Assembly: GCF_042747725.1 (NCBI RefSeq)
Contig: NZ_JBHZGO010000083.1
Span: forward strand, 1-64,000
Origin: FACHB-T130 sp042747725
GTDB lineage: Bacteria; Cyanobacteriota; Cyanobacteriia; Cyanobacteriales; FACHB-T130
Length of the DNA: 64,000 nt
Direction: 5' to 3'
The notes under the pieces are model-generated. The model saw only the letters and a program-made list of their open reading frames with translations. It was not told the DNA's origin and did not search any database. Both the position numbers and the translations under genes were made by a program. Below are positions 25,178-32,845 of the stretch, piece by piece; position 1 is the stretch's first letter; every line of letters begins with the position of its first letter.

Positions 25178-26734
25178 CTATTTAGAAGGACAGGTGTTTT
25201 TTGTACGACCTTTCCAAACCCAACCGGAGACTGGAGAGTTAATTTCTATCCAGCCACCTTCTTCTTTTCCGGTGACAGAGACTTTGGTTCCTGCTTTCAC
25301 AACATCCCCTGTTTTCTTTCGTCCATCCAAAGAGCGTACATTGGATGAACTAAGAACAACAACACAACTGTTTTTTACTGCATTTTTAGCTGGCTCGGTA
25401 ATTTGATTTTTAGCAGTGTCAGCAGAGGAGGGTATTTGACGACTTGCAAAAATCACCCCGATTGCAATCACAAAGATAGCAGTGCCTGCCCCAATTAGCA
25501 GTGGCAAATTTTTGGGGGATTTAAATACAGAATTCAGGCTAGACGGCGAACTAATCGGCGCTTGGGAGGGATTTCCAGGAGCAATTGTCACCGTGTTCTG
25601 CGTGGGGGGGACGGTTGGAGGCGTTGCTTCATCTGCGACGCTAGCTGGAGAATCCACCGACTTTCCCGATGAATTGCCTGTAGCAATGGTTACGGTATTG
25701 TCCGTAGGGGGCGAGAGCGCCGGGGCGGAAATAGGAGCAGGGGCGTTATTGGGCGAGAGGTGGGGATTGGTGCGTTCTTGGAGCGATCGCAGTGCCTTAT
25801 TAGCCGACACAGAACCGTCTTTCCAGTAACCGCGCACCTTCTGGCTCAAGACTGCCGCGATCGCTGCCGGGGAATTAGGATTGGTTAACGAGGCGAGCGA
25901 TCGCAATGCCTCGGTTGCTGACTGGTAGCGGAATTTGAAGTAGTGGCGTACCATCTGGTTCAGGACAGCGGCTAACCCATCGCTAACTTGAGCCAAGTGC
26001 CGCCAGAGAATCTCCCCGCTGTCAGGGTCTTCTGCTAATTGCCTGGGATTCAGCCCGGTCAAGGCTTGGATACCAATCATGCCGAGGGCGTAAAGATCGC
26101 TGCTGGGGCGGGGTCTGCCTTGTCCCTGTTCGCTTGGCATATAGCCTGGGGTGCCAATCGCAACCGTCTCATTCATCCCTTCTTGAGCGATGACCGATTG
26201 CATCTGCACCTGTTTGACGGCACCAAAGTCCACCAAAACTAACTTGTTATCGGAAGTACGGCGAATTAAATTATCCGGCTTGAGATCCCGATGGATCACC
26301 CCGTTCCCGTGTACAAATTCCAAAATGGATAAGACTTCACAAAGCAGTTGAATCACCTGACTTTCGCTCCACTGCTGACCTGGTGGCAGTTCCACACCCA
26401 GAGGATGTCCGTCAATAAATTCCTGCACTAAGTAGAACTCTTCCTTCTCCTCAAAGTAAGCTAACAGCCGGGGAATTTGGTCATGGTTCCCTAACTTTTC
26501 TAGGGTTTCGGCTTCGCTATTAAACAGGCGTCTCGCTGTTTGTAAAAATTCGGGATTGCTAGTGGCGGGTTTGAGGTGTTTAACAACGCAGTTAGGGTTC
26601 CCAGGTCGGCGAGTGTCTTGGGCAATGTAAGTATGACCAAATCCACCTTGGCCTAGCGCTTGGATCACCTGGTAGCGCTGGTCTAGTAATATGCCTATCA
26701 TGGTGTCGCTGCCCTGAGGTAAACCGTTTAACAT
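25178..26734 (-). CDS. Membrane Ser/Thr protein kinase with C-terminal SH3-like domain
   Basis: From the ATG at 26734 (GGAAAA upstream) it has 518 residues; a TTG at 26749 would add five. The kinase domain spans about 20-280: glycine loop LGQGGFGHTY, Lys52 in CVVKHLKP, HRDLKPDN at 148-155 and DFGAV at 169-173, all intact. A Pro/Thr-rich linker with a repeated DNTVTIA.GN motif follows. Then come a transmembrane helix (LPLLIGAGTAIFVIAIGVIFAS, about 410-431) and an extracytoplasmic SH3-like domain (SSNVRSLDGRKKTGDVVKAG ... GGWIEI). The outer domain may sense cell-wall material; that is inference. Confidence 0.93.
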   Translation of the reverse strand: MLNGLPQGSDTMIGILLDQRYQVIQALGQGGFGHTYIAQDTRRPGNPNCVVKHLKPATSNPEFLQTARRLFNSEAETLEKLGNHDQIPRLLAYFEEKEEFYLVQEFIDGHPLGVELPPGQQWSESQVIQLLCEVLSILEFVHGNGVIHRDLKPDNLIRRTSDNKLVLVDFGAVKQVQMQSVIAQEGMNETVAIGTPGYMPSEQGQGRPRPSSDLYALGMIGIQALTGLNPRQLAEDPDSGEILWRHLAQVSDGLAAVLNQMVRHYFKFRYQSATEALRSLASLTNPNSPAAIAAVLSQKVRGYWKDGSVSANKALRSLQERTNPHLSPNNAPAPISAPALSPPTDNTVTIATGNSSGKSVDSPASVADEATPPTVPPTQNTVTIAPGNPSQAPISSPSSLNSVFKSPKNLPLLIGAGTAIFVIAIGVIFASRQIPSSADTAKNQITEPAKNAVKNSCVVVLSSSNVRSLDGRKKTGDVVKAGTKVSVTGKEEGGWIEINSPVSGWVWKGRTKNTCPSK

Positions 26735-26815
26735 AATAGAGTTTTCCAAAAAAGAAGCAGTATCTTCCGGATGTTTAATTCAGATATGCACGGATCAAAG
26801 GCGGATGTACATCTC

Positions 26816-27107
26816 TTACCTCACCAGTATGAAAGGGTTACGCCCCCTTTAGGGAATCGCTCTCACCCTCCGCACTCTTGATTGGCTGCGCGTGAAAACC
26901 GCACTTTTGCGTGTTCTTCTCTGGTGTCCACTTGTCAATGTTTCGACGGTCGTTTCGCTACAACCTCGACCCGACATCGGGTACCAGCGAATACTATGAT
27001 ACTGTTGTTCAAGGAATGAGGGGTATGACCCCTCATTGTCACCAGATAAGTCTGAACGGCGCGGAGGCATTAAAGCTAAAACTCAAATGATTTGCCCGAT
27101 TAAGCTA
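26816..27107 (-). pseudogene. Possible degraded TnpB-type remnant with hairpins
   Basis: This stretch lies in the 519-bp gap between the kinase and the first cyclase. It holds a short minus-strand frame (26849-27070) that starts nowhere convincing and ends in Arg-rich sequence (QRRTRKSAVFTRSQSRVRRV). It also holds an ATGAGGGGT/ACCCCTCAT hairpin (27016-27036) and AAAGGG/CCCTTT pairing near 26829-26850. The layout recalls the 3' end of an IS605-type tnpB gene with its guide-RNA region, but I could not match conserved TnpB motifs. It could equally be an unrelated non-coding remnant. Confidence 0.25.
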
Positions 27108-27253
27108 CCCTAAGCGTGTAGCTTGGGCAAGGTTGCATAAATGCCTTTGAGAATGCCATAACTTTGGGGGAAGTCAGGGAAAGCAACCACAAGTCCTTGC
27201 TTTGCTGAGTTTTTGCACGCTTGTTCGCTTTGCTTCAAAAAGGGATAGGAGTC

Positions 27254-28864
27254 ATGGCTGAACTCAAACTGCGTCTACGAGAGGGAGAGACAGAAAGAAC
27301 GGTTACGGTGAATCGGGATGACTTTACGATCGGTCGTTTGCCAGAATGCAACTTGCATCTGCCTTTCGAGGGAATTTCCCGCTACCATGCCCGCTTTTTG
27401 AAAACGCCTTCTGGGGTGTGGACAGTAGAGGATATGGACAGCAAAAACGGAACGCGATTGAATGAACGCCCTGTCACCTCGCCTCAACAGGTAAATCACG
27501 GCGATATTCTTTGGCTGGGGGATATTAGCCTGAGTATTCTTTTGAGAGATCCTCCTCAACCCCATAAAACACAGCTGGTGGAACCCGTGGCGCAAGGAAC
27601 CACCATCTTTCGCAATGTTCAAGAGCTGCAACAGCAATGGATACAAGCTGAGGGTACGCTAGACGAAGTTAGCAATAAGGAAAAAGCGATCGCTCGTCTC
27701 AAAGATTTGGTGAATATCGCCAAGAATTTGAGTGCAGCTGAATCGATCGAAGCAATTTTCTACCAGGTGCAGGAAGTCGTTTTCCGCGAACTTCAAAGTA
27801 TTGAGCGCTTGGCATTGTTAATCGATGTAGAAGGTTCCGGCGAACTGGAATTGCTGAATGCCGCCGCTAGAGATATTTTGGAACAGCAGAATCTGACGGC
27901 GGATGGCGGTTGGATTAGCCGCACCATTTGTCAAAAGGTATTTGCCGAGAAAGTAGCAATTCAAACCGCTGATGCCCAGATGGATAAACGGTTTGAGGGG
28001 CAACAGAGCATTTTAGTCAAAGGCATCAAGAGCGCGATCGCCGTCCCGCTTTGGGATGAAAATAAAGTAGTCGGTGTTCTTTATGCCGATGCTCATCTTT
28101 CTTCTAGCCATTGGACGAAAGGAGGAGAAGAAGACCTCAGCTTTTTTTCGGCTTTAGCGAATCTGGTGGCATCCGCCGTGCAACGTTGGCTGTTAGCGCG
28201 GAAACTTAGAAACGAAGAAACCATTCGGACTCGACTAGAGCGCTATCACTCCCCTGCCGTTGTGCAGCACATTATGAATGTAGGAGGATTAGAAGACGGT
28301 CGTCTCACGCCTGCCGAGGTTGATATCAGCATCCTCTTTGCCGATATTGTTGGCTTCACCGCCCTTTCGGAACGGTTGAGTCCTACAGAAATTGCCCAAT
28401 TGCTCAATGATTTCTTCGAGGAAATGCTACAGGAAGTTTTTGCCGCCGGAGGAACGTTAGATAAGTATATTGGAGATTGCATAATGGCATTTTTTGGCGC
28501 TCCGGAATCTCAACCGGATCATGCCGACCGAGCTTTCGCCGCTGCCAAAGGAATGCTGACTCGTCTAGAAAAATTAAATGCCGATCGAGTCTGGCGCGAA
28601 CCGCTGCAAATCCGGGTTGCCATCAACAGCGGTAGAGCCGTGATTGGAGATGTCGGTAGCTCTCAAAGAGTAGACTATACCGCTTTAGGAGCAACGATTA
28701 ATCTAGCCTCCCGCATGGAAGGAATCTGTCCCCCCGGTGAATGTGTCGTCAGTGAAGCCACTTATTCTTTGCTGAAGCCCTCCCAAGACTTGCAGACGAC
28801 AGGAGAACACCATTTCAAAGGAATCGACCGACCTGTAAGAGTTTATCAAACCAAGCGGCATTAA
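27254..28864 (+). CDS. FHA-GAF-class III nucleotidyl cyclase, copy 1
   Basis: From the ATG at 27254 (AGGAG 4 nt upstream) it has 536 residues. An FHA domain lies at about 1-90 (FTIGRLPECNLHLPFEGISRYHARF, SKNGTRLNE), a GAF domain at about 160-320 (AVPLWDENKVVGVLYADAH) and a class III cyclase domain at about 350-530. The cyclase has metal Asp positions in ISILFADIVGFTALSERL and DKYIGDCIMAFFGAP, plus GDVGSSQRVDYTALGATINL with Arg in ASRMEG. All catalytic positions look intact. It likely makes cAMP, though the substrate is inference. The FHA domain would read phosphothreonine made by kinases such as those nearby. Confidence 0.95.
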   Translation: MAELKLRLREGETERTVTVNRDDFTIGRLPECNLHLPFEGISRYHARFLKTPSGVWTVEDMDSKNGTRLNERPVTSPQQVNHGDILWLGDISLSILLRDPPQPHKTQLVEPVAQGTTIFRNVQELQQQWIQAEGTLDEVSNKEKAIARLKDLVNIAKNLSAAESIEAIFYQVQEVVFRELQSIERLALLIDVEGSGELELLNAAARDILEQQNLTADGGWISRTICQKVFAEKVAIQTADAQMDKRFEGQQSILVKGIKSAIAVPLWDENKVVGVLYADAHLSSSHWTKGGEEDLSFFSALANLVASAVQRWLLARKLRNEETIRTRLERYHSPAVVQHIMNVGGLEDGRLTPAEVDISILFADIVGFTALSERLSPTEIAQLLNDFFEEMLQEVFAAGGTLDKYIGDCIMAFFGAPESQPDHADRAFAAAKGMLTRLEKLNADRVWREPLQIRVAINSGRAVIGDVGSSQRVDYTALGATINLASRMEGICPPGECVVSEATYSLLKPSQDLQTTGEHHFKGIDRPVRVYQTKRH

Positions 28865-28912
28865 ATTGCTGGCTCCCGTCTGGGTTTTGGTGGAGCTAAA
28901 GGGTAGATTCCA

Positions 28913-29076
28913 ACTTTTCGGTTAAGACACCAACCCCCAAACCCCTTCCCGACTATGGAATCGAGGAGTTTATCGCTTCTCCCCACCAGTCAAAAAAATT
29001 TATTTCTCACCTTCTCCTTGTCGGGGCGGATTAGGGAGAGGTGGCAAGAGGTTGGGGAGAAGGTTAACCGAAAAGT
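28913..29076. mobile_element. MITE-like element between the two cyclase genes
   Basis: This 164-bp non-coding stretch is bounded by a 13-bp perfect terminal inverted repeat (ACTTTTCGGTTAA / TTAACCGAAAAGT). Inside are C-rich and G-rich stretches (ACCCCCAAACCCCTTCCC; GGGGCGGATTAGGGAGAGG) that pair partly. It has no transposase. The rest of the 400-bp gap holds only the leader of the second cyclase gene. Confidence 0.6.
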
Positions 29077-29263
29077 ATGGGACTGCAATTTTCCGGCTAC
29101 CTATGGCAACACAGCGTATCATCTGTCGAAGGATTTCGTCAGAGTTAAGATGGTGGCAGTAATTGCCGGAAAAACGCTTGCTTTGTGGTGCTTTCTTTGA
29201 CTATTGCTTTGTCCAGGAGTTTTAGCACGCCTTGTTCGCCTTGGTTCAAGGAGGTTTGAAGTC

Positions 29264-30886
29264 ATGGCTGAACTCAAGCTGCGCCTACAAGTTGAGGAAA
29301 ATGTTGAAAGCACCGTGACGGTGGATAAAGAGGAATTTATCATTGGTCGTTTGCCAGAATGCGATCTGTACTTGCCTTATTTTGAAATTTCCCGCTGTCA
29401 TGCCCGGTTGTTAAATACACCGGATGGCGTGTGGGTGGTCGAAGATATGCACAGCACAAACGGAACGCGGTTAAATGACCGTCTGCTAGCATCTCCCCAA
29501 AGAGTGAATCATGGCGATGTTATTCAGATGGGTCATGTTTTTCTCCATGTTCTTTTAGCCAATTCTCCTCAACAAAAGACTCAACTCAATCCCATAGAGG
29601 CAGATCCGATCTCCGAAGGAGTGACTATCCTTCGCAATGCCAAAGAACTGCAACAGCAATGGATACAGGCTGATGACGAGGGTAGCAATAGTGCTAATCC
29701 CCACAAAGCGATCGCTCGTCTGAAAGACTTGGTTGATATCGCCAGATGTCTGAATTCTGCTGAATCGATCGAAGCAATTTTCCAGCAGATACAAGAAATT
29801 GTTTTCCGCGATCTCAATAGTATCGATCGGTTGGCATTGTTGATCGATGTCAATGGTTCGGGCGAACTAGACTTACTTCAAGCAGCAGCTAGAGATATCT
29901 CTCAACAGCAAAATCTAGCAGCAGATGGCAGTTGGATTAGCCGCACCATTTGTCAAAAAGTATTTACTGATAAAGTTGCGATCAAAACCGCTGATGCCCA
30001 GATGGATGAAAGGTTTGAAGGCGAACATAGTATTTTAGCGAAAGGCATCAAGAGCGCTCTAGCGGTTCCTCTGTGGGATGAAAATAAGGTAGTCGGCGTT
30101 CTTTATGCCGATGCCCATCTTTCTTTTACCCATTGGAATAAAGGAGGAGATGAAGACCTCAGCTTTTTTTCAGCTTTAGCGAATCTGGTGGCGTCGGCGG
30201 TGCAACGTTGGCTGTTAGCACAGAAACTCAGAAGCGAAGCCAGCATTCGACACCGATTAGAACGCTATCACTCTCCTTCAGTTGTGCAGCACATTATGAA
30301 TGTAGGAGGATTAGAAGATGGTCGTCTTACCCCCGCAGAAGGCGAAATCAGTATTCTCTTTGCCGATATTGTTGGCTTTACTGCCCTTTCGGAACGCTTA
30401 ACTCCGACAGAAATTGCCAATTTGCTCAATAGTTTCTTCGAGGAAATGCTCAAAGAAGTTTTTGCCGCCAGAGGAACGCTAGATAAATTTATTGGAGATT
30501 GCATTATGGCATTTTTTGGCGCTCCAGAACCCCAGCCGGATCATGCCGAACGGGCTTTTGCCGCCGCCTGGGGAATGCTAGAGCGTCTAGAGCATCTGAA
30601 TGCTCGTAAGTTCTTCCAACACCCGCTGCAATTGCGGATAGCTATCAACAGCGGTAAAGCTGTGGTTGGAGATGTGGGCAGCTCTCAGAGAGTAGACTAT
30701 ACCGTATTAGGCGCTACGATTAATCTTGCCTCCCGCATGGAAGGGATTTGTCCCCCTGGTGAATGTGTCGTGAGTGAAGCCACCTATTCTTTGCTGCGTC
30801 AGCCAAAAGGCTTGTCTCCGATGGGAGAGTACCGTTTCAAAGGTATTGACCGACCGATACGAATCTATCAGACCAAGCGGCATTGA
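29264..30886 (+). CDS. FHA-GAF-class III nucleotidyl cyclase, copy 2
   Basis: From the ATG at 29264 (AAGGAGG 9 nt upstream) it has 540 residues. The order is the same as in the gene before it: FHA (IIGRLPECDLYLPYFEISRC, STNGTRLND), GAF (AVPLWDENKVVGVLYADAHL) and cyclase (ISILFADIVGFTALSERLTP; DKFIGDCIMAFFGAPEPQ; GSSQRVDYTVLGATINLASR). The two are recent tandem duplicates; even their leaders resemble each other. Differences concentrate in the FHA surface and the linker (QKTQLNPIEADPISEG), so the copies may read different phosphoproteins. It converges on the GT-TPR gene. Confidence 0.95.
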   Translation: MAELKLRLQVEENVESTVTVDKEEFIIGRLPECDLYLPYFEISRCHARLLNTPDGVWVVEDMHSTNGTRLNDRLLASPQRVNHGDVIQMGHVFLHVLLANSPQQKTQLNPIEADPISEGVTILRNAKELQQQWIQADDEGSNSANPHKAIARLKDLVDIARCLNSAESIEAIFQQIQEIVFRDLNSIDRLALLIDVNGSGELDLLQAAARDISQQQNLAADGSWISRTICQKVFTDKVAIKTADAQMDERFEGEHSILAKGIKSALAVPLWDENKVVGVLYADAHLSFTHWNKGGDEDLSFFSALANLVASAVQRWLLAQKLRSEASIRHRLERYHSPSVVQHIMNVGGLEDGRLTPAEGEISILFADIVGFTALSERLTPTEIANLLNSFFEEMLKEVFAARGTLDKFIGDCIMAFFGAPEPQPDHAERAFAAAWGMLERLEHLNARKFFQHPLQLRIAINSGKAVVGDVGSSQRVDYTVLGATINLASRMEGICPPGECVVSEATYSLLRQPKGLSPMGEYRFKGIDRPIRIYQTKRH

Positions 30887-30925
30887 GACTCCCCACGATG
30901 GCATTTAGCCACATTTGAGATGAGA

Positions 30926-32116
30926 TTAAACCTGGAACCCGATTTCTTGCAATCCTTGGCGTAGTCTAGCGGCTTCCTCTGGGTTGTGTTGTTCGTGAAG
31001 CGCGATCGCTTTCCCAAACGCTTCTAAACTTTCTAATACGTTACCCATTTTCAAAAGGGCAACTCCCAGATTTTGATACGCCTCTGCATAGTCCGGGTTC
31101 CGTTGAATGGCTTGGCGGTAAGCAGCGATCGCATCCGGCAAACGCCCCATTGCCTTTAATGCCATGCCTAGATTGTACTTTCCGACCGCAAAACTAGGGT
31201 CAATCTGCAAGGTAGTTTCATAAGCTTTTTGAGCATTGGTGAAATCCCCAGCTGCCATCAACAAGTTGCCCAAATTGTTATAAGCGCCCAGTTTAAGTTT
31301 AAGCAGAATTGGCTGTTGAAGTGCGACTTGATAGTGTGTCGCCGCTTGTGCAAGATTATTTAGCTGAGTATAGGCATTGCCCAGATGGTAGTGAAATTCG
31401 TATAAAACAGAAGCATCAATCTCTGTTGATTTTAAACCGCGCTCTAAGAGTTCGATTCCCTTACCGATTTCACCCGTTTGTACATAAAGTGCCCCCAATT
31501 TACAACAATCATAGGGATCGTTGGGATGGCTTGCCAGATAGCCTTCCATCGCCGCTTGCGCCCTAGAGAATTTGTTTAAAGATGCGATCGCTCCCGGTTG
31601 ATAGCCATAGTGTAAAATTGCTACATCCGACAGAGAAACTATCTGCCACTGGGGTTCTCGCTGCAACAGTTCGGCAACGCTATCATCCACTAGCGAATGG
31701 TAAGGACGAGAAAAGCGCACGTCTGGGTGATTGCGAAATAGACGAGAAACCAGAGAATAAGGCGATTGAGATGCTCCGACTTCTTGCCGAATTAGGTTGA
31801 CGACGAGGTGGCGATCGCTTTCCATCGCTTGCTTCATCTGCGGTACAATTTCTGGTTTCAGCACCTCATCCGCATCCAGCACCAGCACCCAATCTCCCTG
31901 AACGTACTTCAACGACTCATTCCGCGCCGCTGAGAAGTCATTGCACCATTCAAAGTGATAAACCTTCGCCCCAAATTCTCTGGCAATTTCAACGGTTTTG
32001 TCACTGGAGCCGGTATCCAGCACCACCATTTCATCTACCACATTCTTGACGCTATTCAAGCATTGTGGTAAGGAGGCTTCCTCATTTTTAACAATCATGC
32101 AGAAGCTTAGCTTCAT
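30926..32116 (-). CDS. GT2 glycosyltransferase with C-terminal TPR repeats
   Basis: The 396-residue protein has an N-terminal GT-A domain (about 1-200): LSFCMIVKNEEASLPQCLNS, MVVLDTGSSDKTVEIA, DFSAARNESL and the DXD in VLVLDADEVL. TPR units follow (about 205-390), for example GAYNNLGNLLMAAGDFTNAQ, SFAVGKYNLGMALKAMGRLP and YAEAYQNLGVALLKMG. Such fusions are frequent in cyanobacteria and probably glycosylate proteins or extracellular polymers while TPRs hold the partner. The substrate is unknown. Confidence 0.92.
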   Translation of the reverse strand: MKLSFCMIVKNEEASLPQCLNSVKNVVDEMVVLDTGSSDKTVEIAREFGAKVYHFEWCNDFSAARNESLKYVQGDWVLVLDADEVLKPEIVPQMKQAMESDRHLVVNLIRQEVGASQSPYSLVSRLFRNHPDVRFSRPYHSLVDDSVAELLQREPQWQIVSLSDVAILHYGYQPGAIASLNKFSRAQAAMEGYLASHPNDPYDCCKLGALYVQTGEIGKGIELLERGLKSTEIDASVLYEFHYHLGNAYTQLNNLAQAATHYQVALQQPILLKLKLGAYNNLGNLLMAAGDFTNAQKAYETTLQIDPSFAVGKYNLGMALKAMGRLPDAIAAYRQAIQRNPDYAEAYQNLGVALLKMGNVLESLEAFGKAIALHEQHNPEEAARLRQGLQEIGFQV

Positions 32117-32381
32117 TTGACACCATGAACTGGCTTAAGGGACTCGTGGTAATTTTAGATGCGATCGCACAAAGCTAATTAAACAGTAAAAACAAAGAAT
32201 TCTTTTTTTGCCTGTCCTTCGGCAGATAGGAATAAAAACTTATATTTTTGATGCATGACAGCATCAGAAATCAAGATACAAGAGATCGGCTCCATGCTAA
32301 AAATAGGATTTACTGGTCTGAATCAACCTGCAAAACGGGAGTTTATAATACATTTGTTCTTCCGAAAGAGGATAGGCTTGT

Positions 32382-32792
32382 ATGACCCTTGGTACCTTGA
32401 ATCACCTGAGCTTGACGGTTAGCGATCGCTCGAAATCGGAACCGTTTTATAACGCAATTTTGGAATTCATGGGCTACCAGCAGGTGGAGAAAAACGATGA
32501 GTTCATCATGTGGTGGTCAAAGGATGTCGGGGCAATTTTAATTTCTGCCGCGAATCCAGATTCCCCGAACAAAGTTCACGATCGCTACTCGCCAGGACTA
32601 CACCATCTTGCCTTTAACGCCGACAGCCGCGAACAGGTAGATAACTTATACAAGCTGATTCTTGAGCTGGGCGCTACAATCCTCGATCCGCCAGCCGAAT
32701 ACAACCAGTATGCACTAGGCTACTACGCTGTCTTCTTTGCCGATCCCGATGGGATCAAACTGGAATTAGTTCATCTGCCCAATCTGCCCTAG
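32382..32792 (+). CDS. VOC (glyoxalase/dioxygenase) superfamily protein
   Basis: The 136-residue protein has a single VOC domain: LGTLNHLSLTVSDRSKSEPF with the first metal-ligand His (His8), a SPGLHHLAFNADSREQVD repeat half and FADPDGIKLELVH with the terminal Glu. These positions fit a metal site. The reaction is not predictable from sequence alone; lactoylglutathione lyase, ring-cleaving or resistance functions are all possible. It stands alone, with a gap of about 265 bp upstream without clear features. Confidence 0.88.
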   Translation: MTLGTLNHLSLTVSDRSKSEPFYNAILEFMGYQQVEKNDEFIMWWSKDVGAILISAANPDSPNKVHDRYSPGLHHLAFNADSREQVDNLYKLILELGATILDPPAEYNQYALGYYAVFFADPDGIKLELVHLPNLP

Positions 32793-32845
32793 GGCACTTT
32801 CTTGCTCGCTGGATCTTGCAGTTTCTGAGTGCCCTTTTGCCTTAT

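Noticed and set aside
25178..31000. Kinase plus two cyclases as a CBASS-like defence operon
   Set aside because: The cyclases are class III FHA-GAF-type signalling enzymes, not CD-NTases, and no effector or ancillary defence gene is linked.
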